Shown in pieces: positions 1-6,370 of a DNA stretch of 7,977 nucleotides. The position numbers were made by a program, and so were the translations under genes. Source of the stretch: Prevotella sp. (GTDB lineage Bacteria > Bacteroidota > Bacteroidia > Bacteroidales > Bacteroidaceae); NCBI GenBank assembly GCA_021204605.1, contig JAJPZD010000214.1, forward strand, positions 1 through 7,977, in the 5' to 3' direction. Numbering within the stretch: position 1 is the first letter of the stretch; every line of letters starts with the position of its first letter. The notes beneath the pieces were generated by a model that made no database searches, was not told the DNA's origin, and saw only the letters and a list, made by a program, of their open reading frames with translations.

Positions 1-1970
1 TGGCTCTCCTTCTTTCATTGATGGGAATATCGTCATGTTCCGACTATCTGGACGTAAACTCTCCTTCTACGTTCACTGACGACTATATATTCAGTTCCAC
101 CGAAGAGGCCAACCGACTGCTCAACAATGTTTATTATAAGATTTGTAGGAACAACTCTTACGGCAACTACTATCTCACGACATTCAACTATAACAGTGAC
201 GTTGAGTTTACTACAAGTACCAACGAGACTCAGAGCACCAGCCACAATGAATATAAGTTGTTTGACTGCGAGGCTGACGCAAGTACTTTGCAGACTCTTT
301 GGGAAACTGTTTACTCTGGCATAGAGAGCACCAACAACTTCATCTGTGCTGCTGAACAAAGTGACCTGTATGCTGAAAGAGACTCTTCTCTCCTGCAAAT
401 GGTAGGCGAGGCCAAGTGCCTAAGAGCCATGAGCTATTTAGACTTTGTAATCTATTTCGGCGATATACCGTTCTCTATGACTCGTACTTACGACTCAGAG
501 AGCTTAGTAATGCCGATGGCAGACCGCAATGACATCCTCGATGCTCTTATCTCAGACCTTGAGGCCGCTGCTCCTGACATGGAATACGCCGCCGACCTGT
601 CTGCAGGTGTGGAGCGTTGCTCTAAGGAATACTGCTGGGCTTTGATAGCACGTATCGCCCTCTATCGTGGTGGTTATTCTCTCTACCCTGGTGCCTCCAA
701 CTCTGACATAGGAACTATGAAACGTCAGGATGACTATAGGACGTATTACGAGATAGCAAGAAACTATTGCGACTCCGTAATATCTTCAGGCACTCACTCT
801 CTGACAAAAGGCTTTTGGGAGGTATTTATCGATGAATGTAACTACAAGGTTGCCAACGATGATGACCCGATTTTCGAAATTCCTTTCACAATGGACGTTT
901 CCGGTAACGTGGGTTATGTACACGGGCCTAAAGGCAATGACTCAAGTGCCGGCGGCACCGAAGCTCCAAACCTTTGGGGTACGTCAAGCGGTAGTGTCCG
1001 CCTGAACAGTTTCTACCGTTTCTCCTTCAACGAGCAGGACCTGCGCCGCAACACCATAGGTTACTGGTATTACGACTATGACGGCACGCCGGTCATCCTC
1101 AACGACTACAACAACTATTGCAACAAATGGTCAAAGTTCTGGGACGAAAATCATACTCAAGGCTACCAGAGCAGTGGAAGCACTGGTATCAATTTCCCAT
1201 ACATGCGCTACGCTGATGTGCTCCTGATGTTCGCCGAGGCAGAGAACGAGCTTAACAACGGTCCGACAGAAGCTGCAAAGACAGCTCTCAAGACTGTTCG
1301 TGAGCGCGCTTTCCGTGGTGCCACCAACGAGACACAGATGGTTGACGAATACGTTGATGCTGCCACAACAAAGGATGACTTCTTCCAGCTTATATTTGAC
1401 GAGCGCAAATGGGAGTTCGCAGGTGAGAACCTGCGTTGGAAAGACCTTGTTCGCTGGAATCTCTATAACCAAGTACTCTATAAGGTATTCTGGCAGTATT
1501 ACGGCTTCGGCAGTCAGGATTATTCATACGACTTTGACGATGAATACGACAACTATCCCACCAGGATTTACTACAACATAGTAAGCAATCCAAAGGATGA
1601 TAGCTATCCTAACCAGACCCTTGACGTTCTTGAGTTCTACACCTACGAGCTTGATGGTGAGACAGTGGAAAACCTCTGGCAAAACTTCGGCCTACATGCT
1701 GATATGATGCCTACGAAAGGCTGGTCAAGTGCCGACTGGTGCTCCTGGCTTGATGACGACACGGGTATCGCAAAGGCACAGTGCCGGTGCTCACTACGTG
1801 GCTACATCTACATTGACGAGAGGGGTGTGATTATGACTACGGACATTCCTAACTGGACAAGCAAAGATCAGGATCTTAGCACCCTGCCGCCTGTTCGTTA
1901 TATCCTCCCGATACCTACTGACGCTATTTCACGTAGCAATGGGGCATACGTAAATCACTATGGTTATTAA
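1..1970 (+). CDS. SusD/RagB-family outer-membrane nutrient-binding lipoprotein, 5'-truncated
   Basis: This is a SusD-like surface lipoprotein, the family that caps the TonB-dependent SusC transporter and captures oligosaccharides at the outer membrane. The reading frame is open from the left edge (first full codon at base 3). It reads Ala-Leu-Leu-Leu-Ser-Leu-Met-Gly-Ile-Ser-Ser-Cys, the end of a signal peptide with a lipobox (Cys at 36-38) followed by Ser-Asp-Tyr-Leu-Asp. The TTG at 18 and ATG at 21 therefore lie inside the signal peptide, and the true start is upstream. Family signs are the helical block NDILDALISDLEAA (about 529-570), the YMRYADVLLMFAEAENEL segment (about 1200-1253), FDERKWEFAGENLRWKDLVRW (about 1396-1458) and the C-terminal RYILPIP motif (about 1896-1916). 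The mature protein, about 644 residues, is longer than a typical SusD of 500-570. The extra length lies mostly between the RWKDLVRW block and RYILPIP, in a Tyr/Asp-rich stretch. A susC gene should lie immediately upstream. The ligand is not deducible. The family call is secure. Confidence 0.95.
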   Translation, partial: ALLLSLMGISSCSDYLDVNSPSTFTDDYIFSSTEEANRLLNNVYYKICRNNSYGNYYLTTFNYNSDVEFTTSTNETQSTSHNEYKLFDCEADASTLQTLWETVYSGIESTNNFICAAEQSDLYAERDSSLLQMVGEAKCLRAMSYLDFVIYFGDIPFSMTRTYDSESLVMPMADRNDILDALISDLEAAAPDMEYAADLSAGVERCSKEYCWALIARIALYRGGYSLYPGASNSDIGTMKRQDDYRTYYEIARNYCDSVISSGTHSLTKGFWEVFIDECNYKVANDDDPIFEIPFTMDVSGNVGYVHGPKGNDSSAGGTEAPNLWGTSSGSVRLNSFYRFSFNEQDLRRNTIGYWYYDYDGTPVILNDYNNYCNKWSKFWDENHTQGYQSSGSTGINFPYMRYADVLLMFAEAENELNNGPTEAAKTALKTVRERAFRGATNETQMVDEYVDAATTKDDFFQLIFDERKWEFAGENLRWKDLVRWNLYNQVLYKVFWQYYGFGSQDYSYDFDDEYDNYPTRIYYNIVSNPKDDSYPNQTLDVLEFYTYELDGETVENLWQNFGLHADMMPTKGWSSADWCSWLDDDTGIAKAQCRCSLRGYIYIDERGVIMTTDIPNWTSKDQDLSTLPPVRYILPIPTDAISRSNGAYVNHYGY

Positions 1971-1989
1971 TTCTAATCAGATAACGACA

Positions 1990-4263
1990 ATGAAAAATAA
2001 ATTTTATATAGTACTGATGATGTTGGTAAGCGTCGTGTGTCTGCTCCCAAGCTGCTCCGACGATGATGAGGTCATAGACGAAGAATACAGTTCAGACCGT
2101 CTGTTCATGCCCATGTTCCGCAGACAGCAGAACACCAACAACAGCTCTGATAGATATGCCTGCGGAATTGCATCCGAGGCTACCGACTGCCCAAGTAACA
2201 GGGTTAACGATGTCATGCTTTACTGGTATGGCGTTGATGGCGCAAGCGGCTATCAGTTGAGATCTAAAATTCAAGGTACCGACTGGGAAAACAATAAGAT
2301 TCTCGATACTATCGTAAAACCGGAAGTTCTGGAGTTCCTTGATGAGGACCTGCAATACAGTGTGGGATATTCCTACGCTATCAGAGCTATTTCTCCAAAC
2401 GGTGAACAATATAACTCCAAATGGTACGGATACGGCGACACATCCCACCAGAACGACTATATGGTAATCACTACCGGCGACCGCTACGACGTGCCTGATG
2501 TCTTCTGGGTTGAGGACGTTGACTATTCTACCATGAGGGTGTATTTCAACGCTGAGGCCGAGAGCGGTTACGAGACCGCTTACGAAGAATTCCTCGACAA
2601 CGGTGCTGAGGTTGATGAGGACGGCAAATGGGTATTCGACGAGATCACCATCACGCCGACAAGTGATAACCCTGACCTGCCCACTTTGACTCACAAAATG
2701 ACGGCACAGGACTACGCCAACGGATATGTTGAGTTTGATGGTCTTACAAGCAACGGCTCATATATCGTTACTGGACGTAACAACAATATCGTTCGTGTTT
2801 ACGATAGAGACTACAACAAGACATACGTCCGCATGAAAGGCGATGTGGGCGATCCTATCACAATCGAACCTATATACAATTATGCTAACGACACTATTTT
2901 GGTTCAATGTTATGTTCCAGATTTGAAAGCAGCCCGCATTGATACGGTATTGGCTAACTACATGAACGATAATTCCATGGCAGAGGGTCAGGTGTTCTAC
3001 CTCCGTGGTGGTGAATATTACTATATATACACCGACCAAGCCATGTGTAAAGGATTTACTCTTGAAACCGACCCTGCTGACCTTGCAGCCGGTAAAGGTA
3101 GAGCTACTGTTTATCTCGGTGTCGGAACAAGTCTTGAGGATGGTACTGCTACCAATGCAAGGAATTTCATGTTAGGACGTAATGCGGCAAGTACGGCTGA
3201 AAATGGTTGTTTGTTGACATTCCAAGATATTAAGTTCAACGAGATTAATTTCCAGCCACAACAATACTACAACTACATGGATCAGACTGGTGTTGACGGT
3301 AATTCTCAACTCTCCATCAGTGCCAACTATTTCATCAACATGAACTCTCAGGGCTTGGGATTCACTATGGGGGAATTGAGCGTTACCAACTGTACTTTCA
3401 ATGGTTTGGTTCGTGGCTTTATCCGATTCCAGGGTCCTAACCGTCAGATTATTCAGAAACTTACTGTTGACAACTGCGTATTCTACGACTGCGGTCAATA
3501 CGATGTCAACGGTCGTGGTTACTCCTGGTTCGCCGGCCCTGGTACGAACAAGAACTCTAACTTCTACCAGAACCTTACAATTACCAACAACTCGTTCCTC
3601 GACTGCTCACGTCATGCATTAGTAACAGAAAACGGTAACCTCGCATGGCCGGAAGGAACTGTCTGGAACATTGACATCGAGAACAATACTTTCGTCAACT
3701 TTGCTCCACGTTCATCTTCATCAAGTCATGGACTGGTCCTCGAAATACGTTATGCTCCACAGAACAGTACGGTAACTGTCAAGAAGAACCTCTTCGTTCA
3801 GGTACGTGATGGTGACGACGATGACAGGACTCTCTACATGAGGGGTATGCGTGTTGACACGAAAGTGATGAATTACGACTTTGAGGACAACTATGCCACC
3901 ACCGTTCCAAACTGGACGGAAACGACCTTGACCGACGGTCTGTTCACCAACTATGCGTTCAGCAACACAAGCGACGGTGCCGGCTACCAGAGCGGTGCAC
4001 TAAATGTAGGAGGATATGGAGAAACACAGATCAAGTTCGGTGACAACGTCAACGGCAATGAGGATGATGCAGTGGGCTATCAGCTTACTCCAGAGGAGTT
4101 GTTCAAGGATCCTGACCCAATTGCTAAGAACGGTTATAAGGACATGCACCGTCACAATGTTGATGGTTTCTATTACAATGACAACGACAAAGTAAGGAAT
4201 CACCCGATTTACACTAAGGGTATTGGTGACCCTCGCTGGAGAACGGGTGCCGCATGGAAGTAA
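1990..4263 (+). CDS. Surface lipoprotein with FnIII-like and DUF4957/DUF5123-type beta-helix domains, putative glycan-binding protein
   Basis: The gene encodes 757 residues from ATG 1990. An in-frame ATG at 1960 overlaps the susD-like stop, but starting at 1990 gives a clean signal peptide (MKNKFYIVLMMLVSVVCLLPSC), so 1990 is preferred. The lipobox Leu-Pro-Ser-Cys puts the lipidated Cys at residue 22. It is followed by Ser-Asp-Asp-Asp-Glu, an acidic surface-export signal usual in Bacteroidota. Residues about 70-165 look like a fibronectin type III domain, and about 168-285 may be a second beta-sandwich. Residues about 330-600 form a right-handed parallel beta-helix, with rungs such as LSVTNCTF, LTVDNCVF, LTITNNSF, IDIENNTF and VTVKKNLF. 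The C-terminus ends in IGDPRW plus seven residues, as in DUF5123 proteins. No catalytic motif is evident, so a non-catalytic glycan-binding role in the SusE/SusF position is the best inference. A lyase-like enzyme is the alternative. The start lies 19 bases after the SusD-like gene with no terminator or clear ribosome-binding site between, so the two are probably co-transcribed. Confidence 0.85.
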   Translation: MKNKFYIVLMMLVSVVCLLPSCSDDDEVIDEEYSSDRLFMPMFRRQQNTNNSSDRYACGIASEATDCPSNRVNDVMLYWYGVDGASGYQLRSKIQGTDWENNKILDTIVKPEVLEFLDEDLQYSVGYSYAIRAISPNGEQYNSKWYGYGDTSHQNDYMVITTGDRYDVPDVFWVEDVDYSTMRVYFNAEAESGYETAYEEFLDNGAEVDEDGKWVFDEITITPTSDNPDLPTLTHKMTAQDYANGYVEFDGLTSNGSYIVTGRNNNIVRVYDRDYNKTYVRMKGDVGDPITIEPIYNYANDTILVQCYVPDLKAARIDTVLANYMNDNSMAEGQVFYLRGGEYYYIYTDQAMCKGFTLETDPADLAAGKGRATVYLGVGTSLEDGTATNARNFMLGRNAASTAENGCLLTFQDIKFNEINFQPQQYYNYMDQTGVDGNSQLSISANYFINMNSQGLGFTMGELSVTNCTFNGLVRGFIRFQGPNRQIIQKLTVDNCVFYDCGQYDVNGRGYSWFAGPGTNKNSNFYQNLTITNNSFLDCSRHALVTENGNLAWPEGTVWNIDIENNTFVNFAPRSSSSSHGLVLEIRYAPQNSTVTVKKNLFVQVRDGDDDDRTLYMRGMRVDTKVMNYDFEDNYATTVPNWTETTLTDGLFTNYAFSNTSDGAGYQSGALNVGGYGETQIKFGDNVNGNEDDAVGYQLTPEELFKDPDPIAKNGYKDMHRHNVDGFYYNDNDKVRNHPIYTKGIGDPRWRTGAAWK

Positions 4264-4283
4264 CCCAATGTTACAGAAGTGCT

Positions 4284-4317
4284 GTATTTATATGTTGCTT
4301 TTCAAAAGAGTAAATAC
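4284..4317 (+). other. AT-rich stem-loop after the beta-helix lipoprotein gene
   Basis: GTATTTA (4284-4290) pairs with TAAATAC (4311-4317). Inside the loop, CTTTT (4298-4302) and AAAAG (4304-4308) are also complementary, though separated by only one base. This is a weak AT-rich hairpin 20 bases after the stop codon. It may protect the mRNA 3' end or assist the stronger hairpin just beyond it. It could also be chance in an AT-rich spacer. Confidence 0.3.
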
Positions 4318-4326
4318 ATAAACAGG

Positions 4327-4362
4327 AATCAGCCTCAGAAGCTCCGGCTTTTGAGGCTGATT
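4327..4362. terminator. Strong hairpin, probable bidirectional terminator between convergent genes
   Basis: AATCAGCCTCA (4327-4337) is a perfect inverted repeat of TGAGGCTGATT (4352-4362). The stem continues through a G-T pair (4338/4351) and AAGC/GCTT to a four-base loop TCCG (4343-4346). In plus-strand RNA this makes a 16-pair stem closed by C(UCCG)G, a member of the very stable UNCG tetraloop class. CATAAAC (4317-4323) and GTTTATG (4363-4369) extend the symmetry beyond a three-base bulge. It lies between the ends of two convergent genes (stops at 4263 and 4416), so it can serve both. The U tract is weak on both strands, so how efficiently it terminates is inference. Confidence 0.75.
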
Positions 4363-4415
4363 GTTTATGATAAATATGCGTGTTCCATGTATGCGTAAAA
4401 ACTGACAAGTGCTGT

Positions 4416-6338
4416 TTACCGTTTTGCGGATTCCAAAAGAAGTTGCCCGTTACGGACCTTTATCTCCTCCTCGCTGATGAGATAATCAAGAGCCTCCTCA
4501 AGTATATCCCTTTTATAATCTATCTTATCTATGTCCGTAACAATATGCGGCTTGTTGTCTGACAACAAGTTCTTGATAAGCATCTGTGCCGTACTCAAAA
4601 ATTCATTAGTTGTCTCCTTCTTTTTTTTTGCTATACACACGTCACACTGATTACAGTCGGAAGACCTCACCTCGCCGAAATACCGCAACAACTGGCGGCT
4701 GCGGCAGGCTCCATCGTTGGTTGCATAGCTCAATACCGACTGGATGCGCTCGATAAACTCTCTTTTACGATCATCGTAAACATCAGTAGGAAACACTATA
4801 CGCTCCGCCTCCTCCCTACGCTGAGAGTAACTGATATGCGGTATCACCTTGCGCGGTATGAAATGGATTATCCTGCGCTCGCTCAAGCCCTTCAACAAAA
4901 CATATAGATCAGGTATGTCAAGGCCCGTCTGCAAAGCTATGAGGCTCTCGTCTATGTAACAGTAATCTGAGAACAGTCCTCCATAATTCCTCAACAGTGA
5001 GATAATGACAGCATTCTCACTGACAGACAGACTGTCCAAACGGTACAAGCTCTCGCGCGTGAGCAGAATCTTTACTTGCGCCCTGTTGTTGGTCTCATCC
5101 TCATATTCTATGTATCCCGCCCTTGCGAGTATGCCCAGAGATGAATTAACCTGTATCGGAAAATGCTTGAACGCCTGACAGAACCTATCGATATTGAACT
5201 CAAAACGGCAGCCGGCACCACTGCCCATACCTATCTGGTAGAAATATGCCAAATGCTCATAGACCTGCCGTATATAGTCTTTGTCTGGATAGTTCTCCGC
5301 TATCCTGCGCTCAAGTTTACTCCTGTCGTTGTTGTTATACAGAAGTATCGCATACGACTTCTTGCCATCACGCCCGGCACGCCCGGCCTCCTGAAAATAA
5401 GCCTCCAAAGAATCCGGACAGTCTAAATGTATTACGATACGCACATCGGGCTTGTCTATACCCATTCCAAACGCATTTGTAGCCACCATGACTCTTATCT
5501 TGCCGGCATGCCATTGGTTCTGCCGCTCATCCCTTGCAGCATCCTCCAATCCGGCATTGTAGAATGTGGCGCTCACGTTATTGTCATTGAGAAAGTCGGA
5601 TATTTCTTTTGAGCGTCGTCTGCTCCTCACATATATTATCGCCGAGCCATTCACTGATTTGAGTATGCGCAACACCTCCTGACGCTTGTCAGGCGAATTT
5701 TTCACCATGTATGCAAGATTCTTGCGCTCATAACTCATGCGGAACACGTTCTTCTCCTTGAAACCAAGACGCACCTGTATATCGTCAATCACCCTCGCTG
5801 TGGCCGTCGCAGTAAGAGCAAGTATCGGGGCATCGGGCTTTATCTTCCTTATATCGTTGATTTTAAGGTAAGAAGGGCGGAAATCATATCCCCACTGACT
5901 GATGCAGTGAGCCTCATCAACAGTTATAAAACTGATATTCGTATGTTCGAGCTTTTTCAGAAAAAGTTCAGAGGAAAGCCGCTCTGGTGACACATATAAT
6001 ATCTTAACGCCACCAAACACCGCATTCTCAAGTGTGGTGAGTATGTCTGCGTGCGTCATGCTACTGTGGATAGCTGCCGCCTTTATACCACGGGAGCGTA
6101 GGTTGGCCACCTGGTCTTTCATAAGGGCGACAAGAGGCGTAATGACAAGGCACACCCCTTTTTGTGCCAATGCCGGCACTTGGAACGTGATTGACTTACC
6201 CCCACCGGTTGGCATAAGTCCCAGCGTGTCACGCCCGGAATAGATACTGTCAATTATCTCACGCTGTATGCCACGGAAATCCTCATATCCCCAATACTCT
6301 TGGAGTATCTTTTTCAATGTGTCATCTTGTTTGGGCAT
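4416..6338 (-). CDS. recQ: RecQ-family ATP-dependent DNA helicase, HRDC-less form
   Basis: This is a 3'-to-5' superfamily 2 DNA helicase of 640 residues, acting in recombination and fork repair. The helicase core is complete: FRGIQREII near residue 21, Walker A PTGGGKS (43-49), DEAH (141-144) running into the aromatic-rich loop HCISQWGYDFRP (144-155), LTATAT (175-180), AIIYVRSR (233-240), and ATNAFGMGIDKPDVR leading to QEAGRAGRDG (316-325). The zinc-binding cysteines are C545, C562, C565 and C568, around the LLRYFGE signature (550-556). In E. coli RecQ these cysteines follow the core almost directly; here about 200 residues intervene, including winged-helix-like sequence near 385-430. A short C-terminal domain (about 578-636) follows, with no HRDC domain. 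The ATG at 6338 starts just ahead of the conserved N-terminal helices and has no clear Shine-Dalgarno sequence. The gene begins 32 bases after the recJ stop, so one transcript is likely. The RecQ call is secure; its equivalence to E. coli RecQ in the cell is not. Confidence 0.95.
   Translation of the reverse strand: MPKQDDTLKKILQEYWGYEDFRGIQREIIDSIYSGRDTLGLMPTGGGKSITFQVPALAQKGVCLVITPLVALMKDQVANLRSRGIKAAAIHSSMTHADILTTLENAVFGGVKILYVSPERLSSELFLKKLEHTNISFITVDEAHCISQWGYDFRPSYLKINDIRKIKPDAPILALTATATARVIDDIQVRLGFKEKNVFRMSYERKNLAYMVKNSPDKRQEVLRILKSVNGSAIIYVRSRRRSKEISDFLNDNNVSATFYNAGLEDAARDERQNQWHAGKIRVMVATNAFGMGIDKPDVRIVIHLDCPDSLEAYFQEAGRAGRDGKKSYAILLYNNNDRSKLERRIAENYPDKDYIRQVYEHLAYFYQIGMGSGAGCRFEFNIDRFCQAFKHFPIQVNSSLGILARAGYIEYEDETNNRAQVKILLTRESLYRLDSLSVSENAVIISLLRNYGGLFSDYCYIDESLIALQTGLDIPDLYVLLKGLSERRIIHFIPRKVIPHISYSQRREEAERIVFPTDVYDDRKREFIERIQSVLSYATNDGACRSRQLLRYFGEVRSSDCNQCDVCIAKKKKETTNEFLSTAQMLIKNLLSDNKPHIVTDIDKIDYKRDILEEALDYLISEEEIKVRNGQLLLESAKR
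4551..4569. repeat. Perfect 9+1+9 palindrome inside the 3' end of recQ
   Basis: CTTGTTGTC (4551-4559), one T, then GACAACAAG (4561-4569) form a perfect inverted repeat with a single-base centre. It falls in codons for KNLLSDNK near residues 589-596 of RecQ. The centre is too short for an ideal RNA hairpin, so the stem would open to about eight pairs. It resembles a dimeric protein-binding site, but its position inside a gene argues for coincidence. The symmetry is certain; any function is not. Confidence 0.35.
4621..4629 (-). other. A9 homopolymer run in recQ, possible slippage site
   Basis: On the coding (minus) strand nine A residues are followed by GAAGGAG, read in frame as GCA AAA AAA AAG AAG GAG, which gives Ala followed by four Lys and Glu. 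The run lies just after the last zinc-binding cysteine. A one-base backward shift would read GAA GGA GAC AAC TAA and stop within a few codons, releasing a RecQ without its last 60-odd residues. The run contains the heptamer A AAA AAG used in bacterial dnaX frameshifting. Whether slippage occurs here is unknown. Confidence 0.3.
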
Positions 6339-6370
6339 ATCTTGATTGAGGTTAAAGGATTATTCCTTGG

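Noticed and set aside
18..23. TTG/ATG as the start of the SusD-like gene
   Set aside because: The frame is open to the window edge and these codons sit within a hydrophobic signal peptide just before the lipobox, so the true start is upstream.
33..398. 121-codon minus-strand open frame within the SusD-like gene
   Set aside because: It is a shadow of the SusD-like coding frame, with no recognisable domain and no promoter or intergenic space.
1960..1989. ATG at 1960 as the start of the second lipoprotein, overlapping the SusD-like stop
   Set aside because: It would put a polar ten-residue extension before an otherwise normal lipoprotein signal peptide that starts at 1990.
2092..2694. 200-codon open frame on the minus strand opposite the beta-helix lipoprotein gene
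   Set aside because: It is antisense to a clearly coding gene with signal peptide and domain signatures. Its translation shows no recognisable domain, and it is explained by the codon bias of the sense strand.
4380..4562. 60-codon plus-strand open frame in the recJ-recQ/PUL junction
   Set aside because: Most of it overlaps the well-supported 3' end of recQ on the other strand. It also begins after the terminator hairpin with no visible promoter.
6339..6370. Promoter or terminator between recJ and recQ
   Set aside because: The gap is only 32 bases, with no hairpin and no recognisable Bacteroidota -33/-7 promoter pair.
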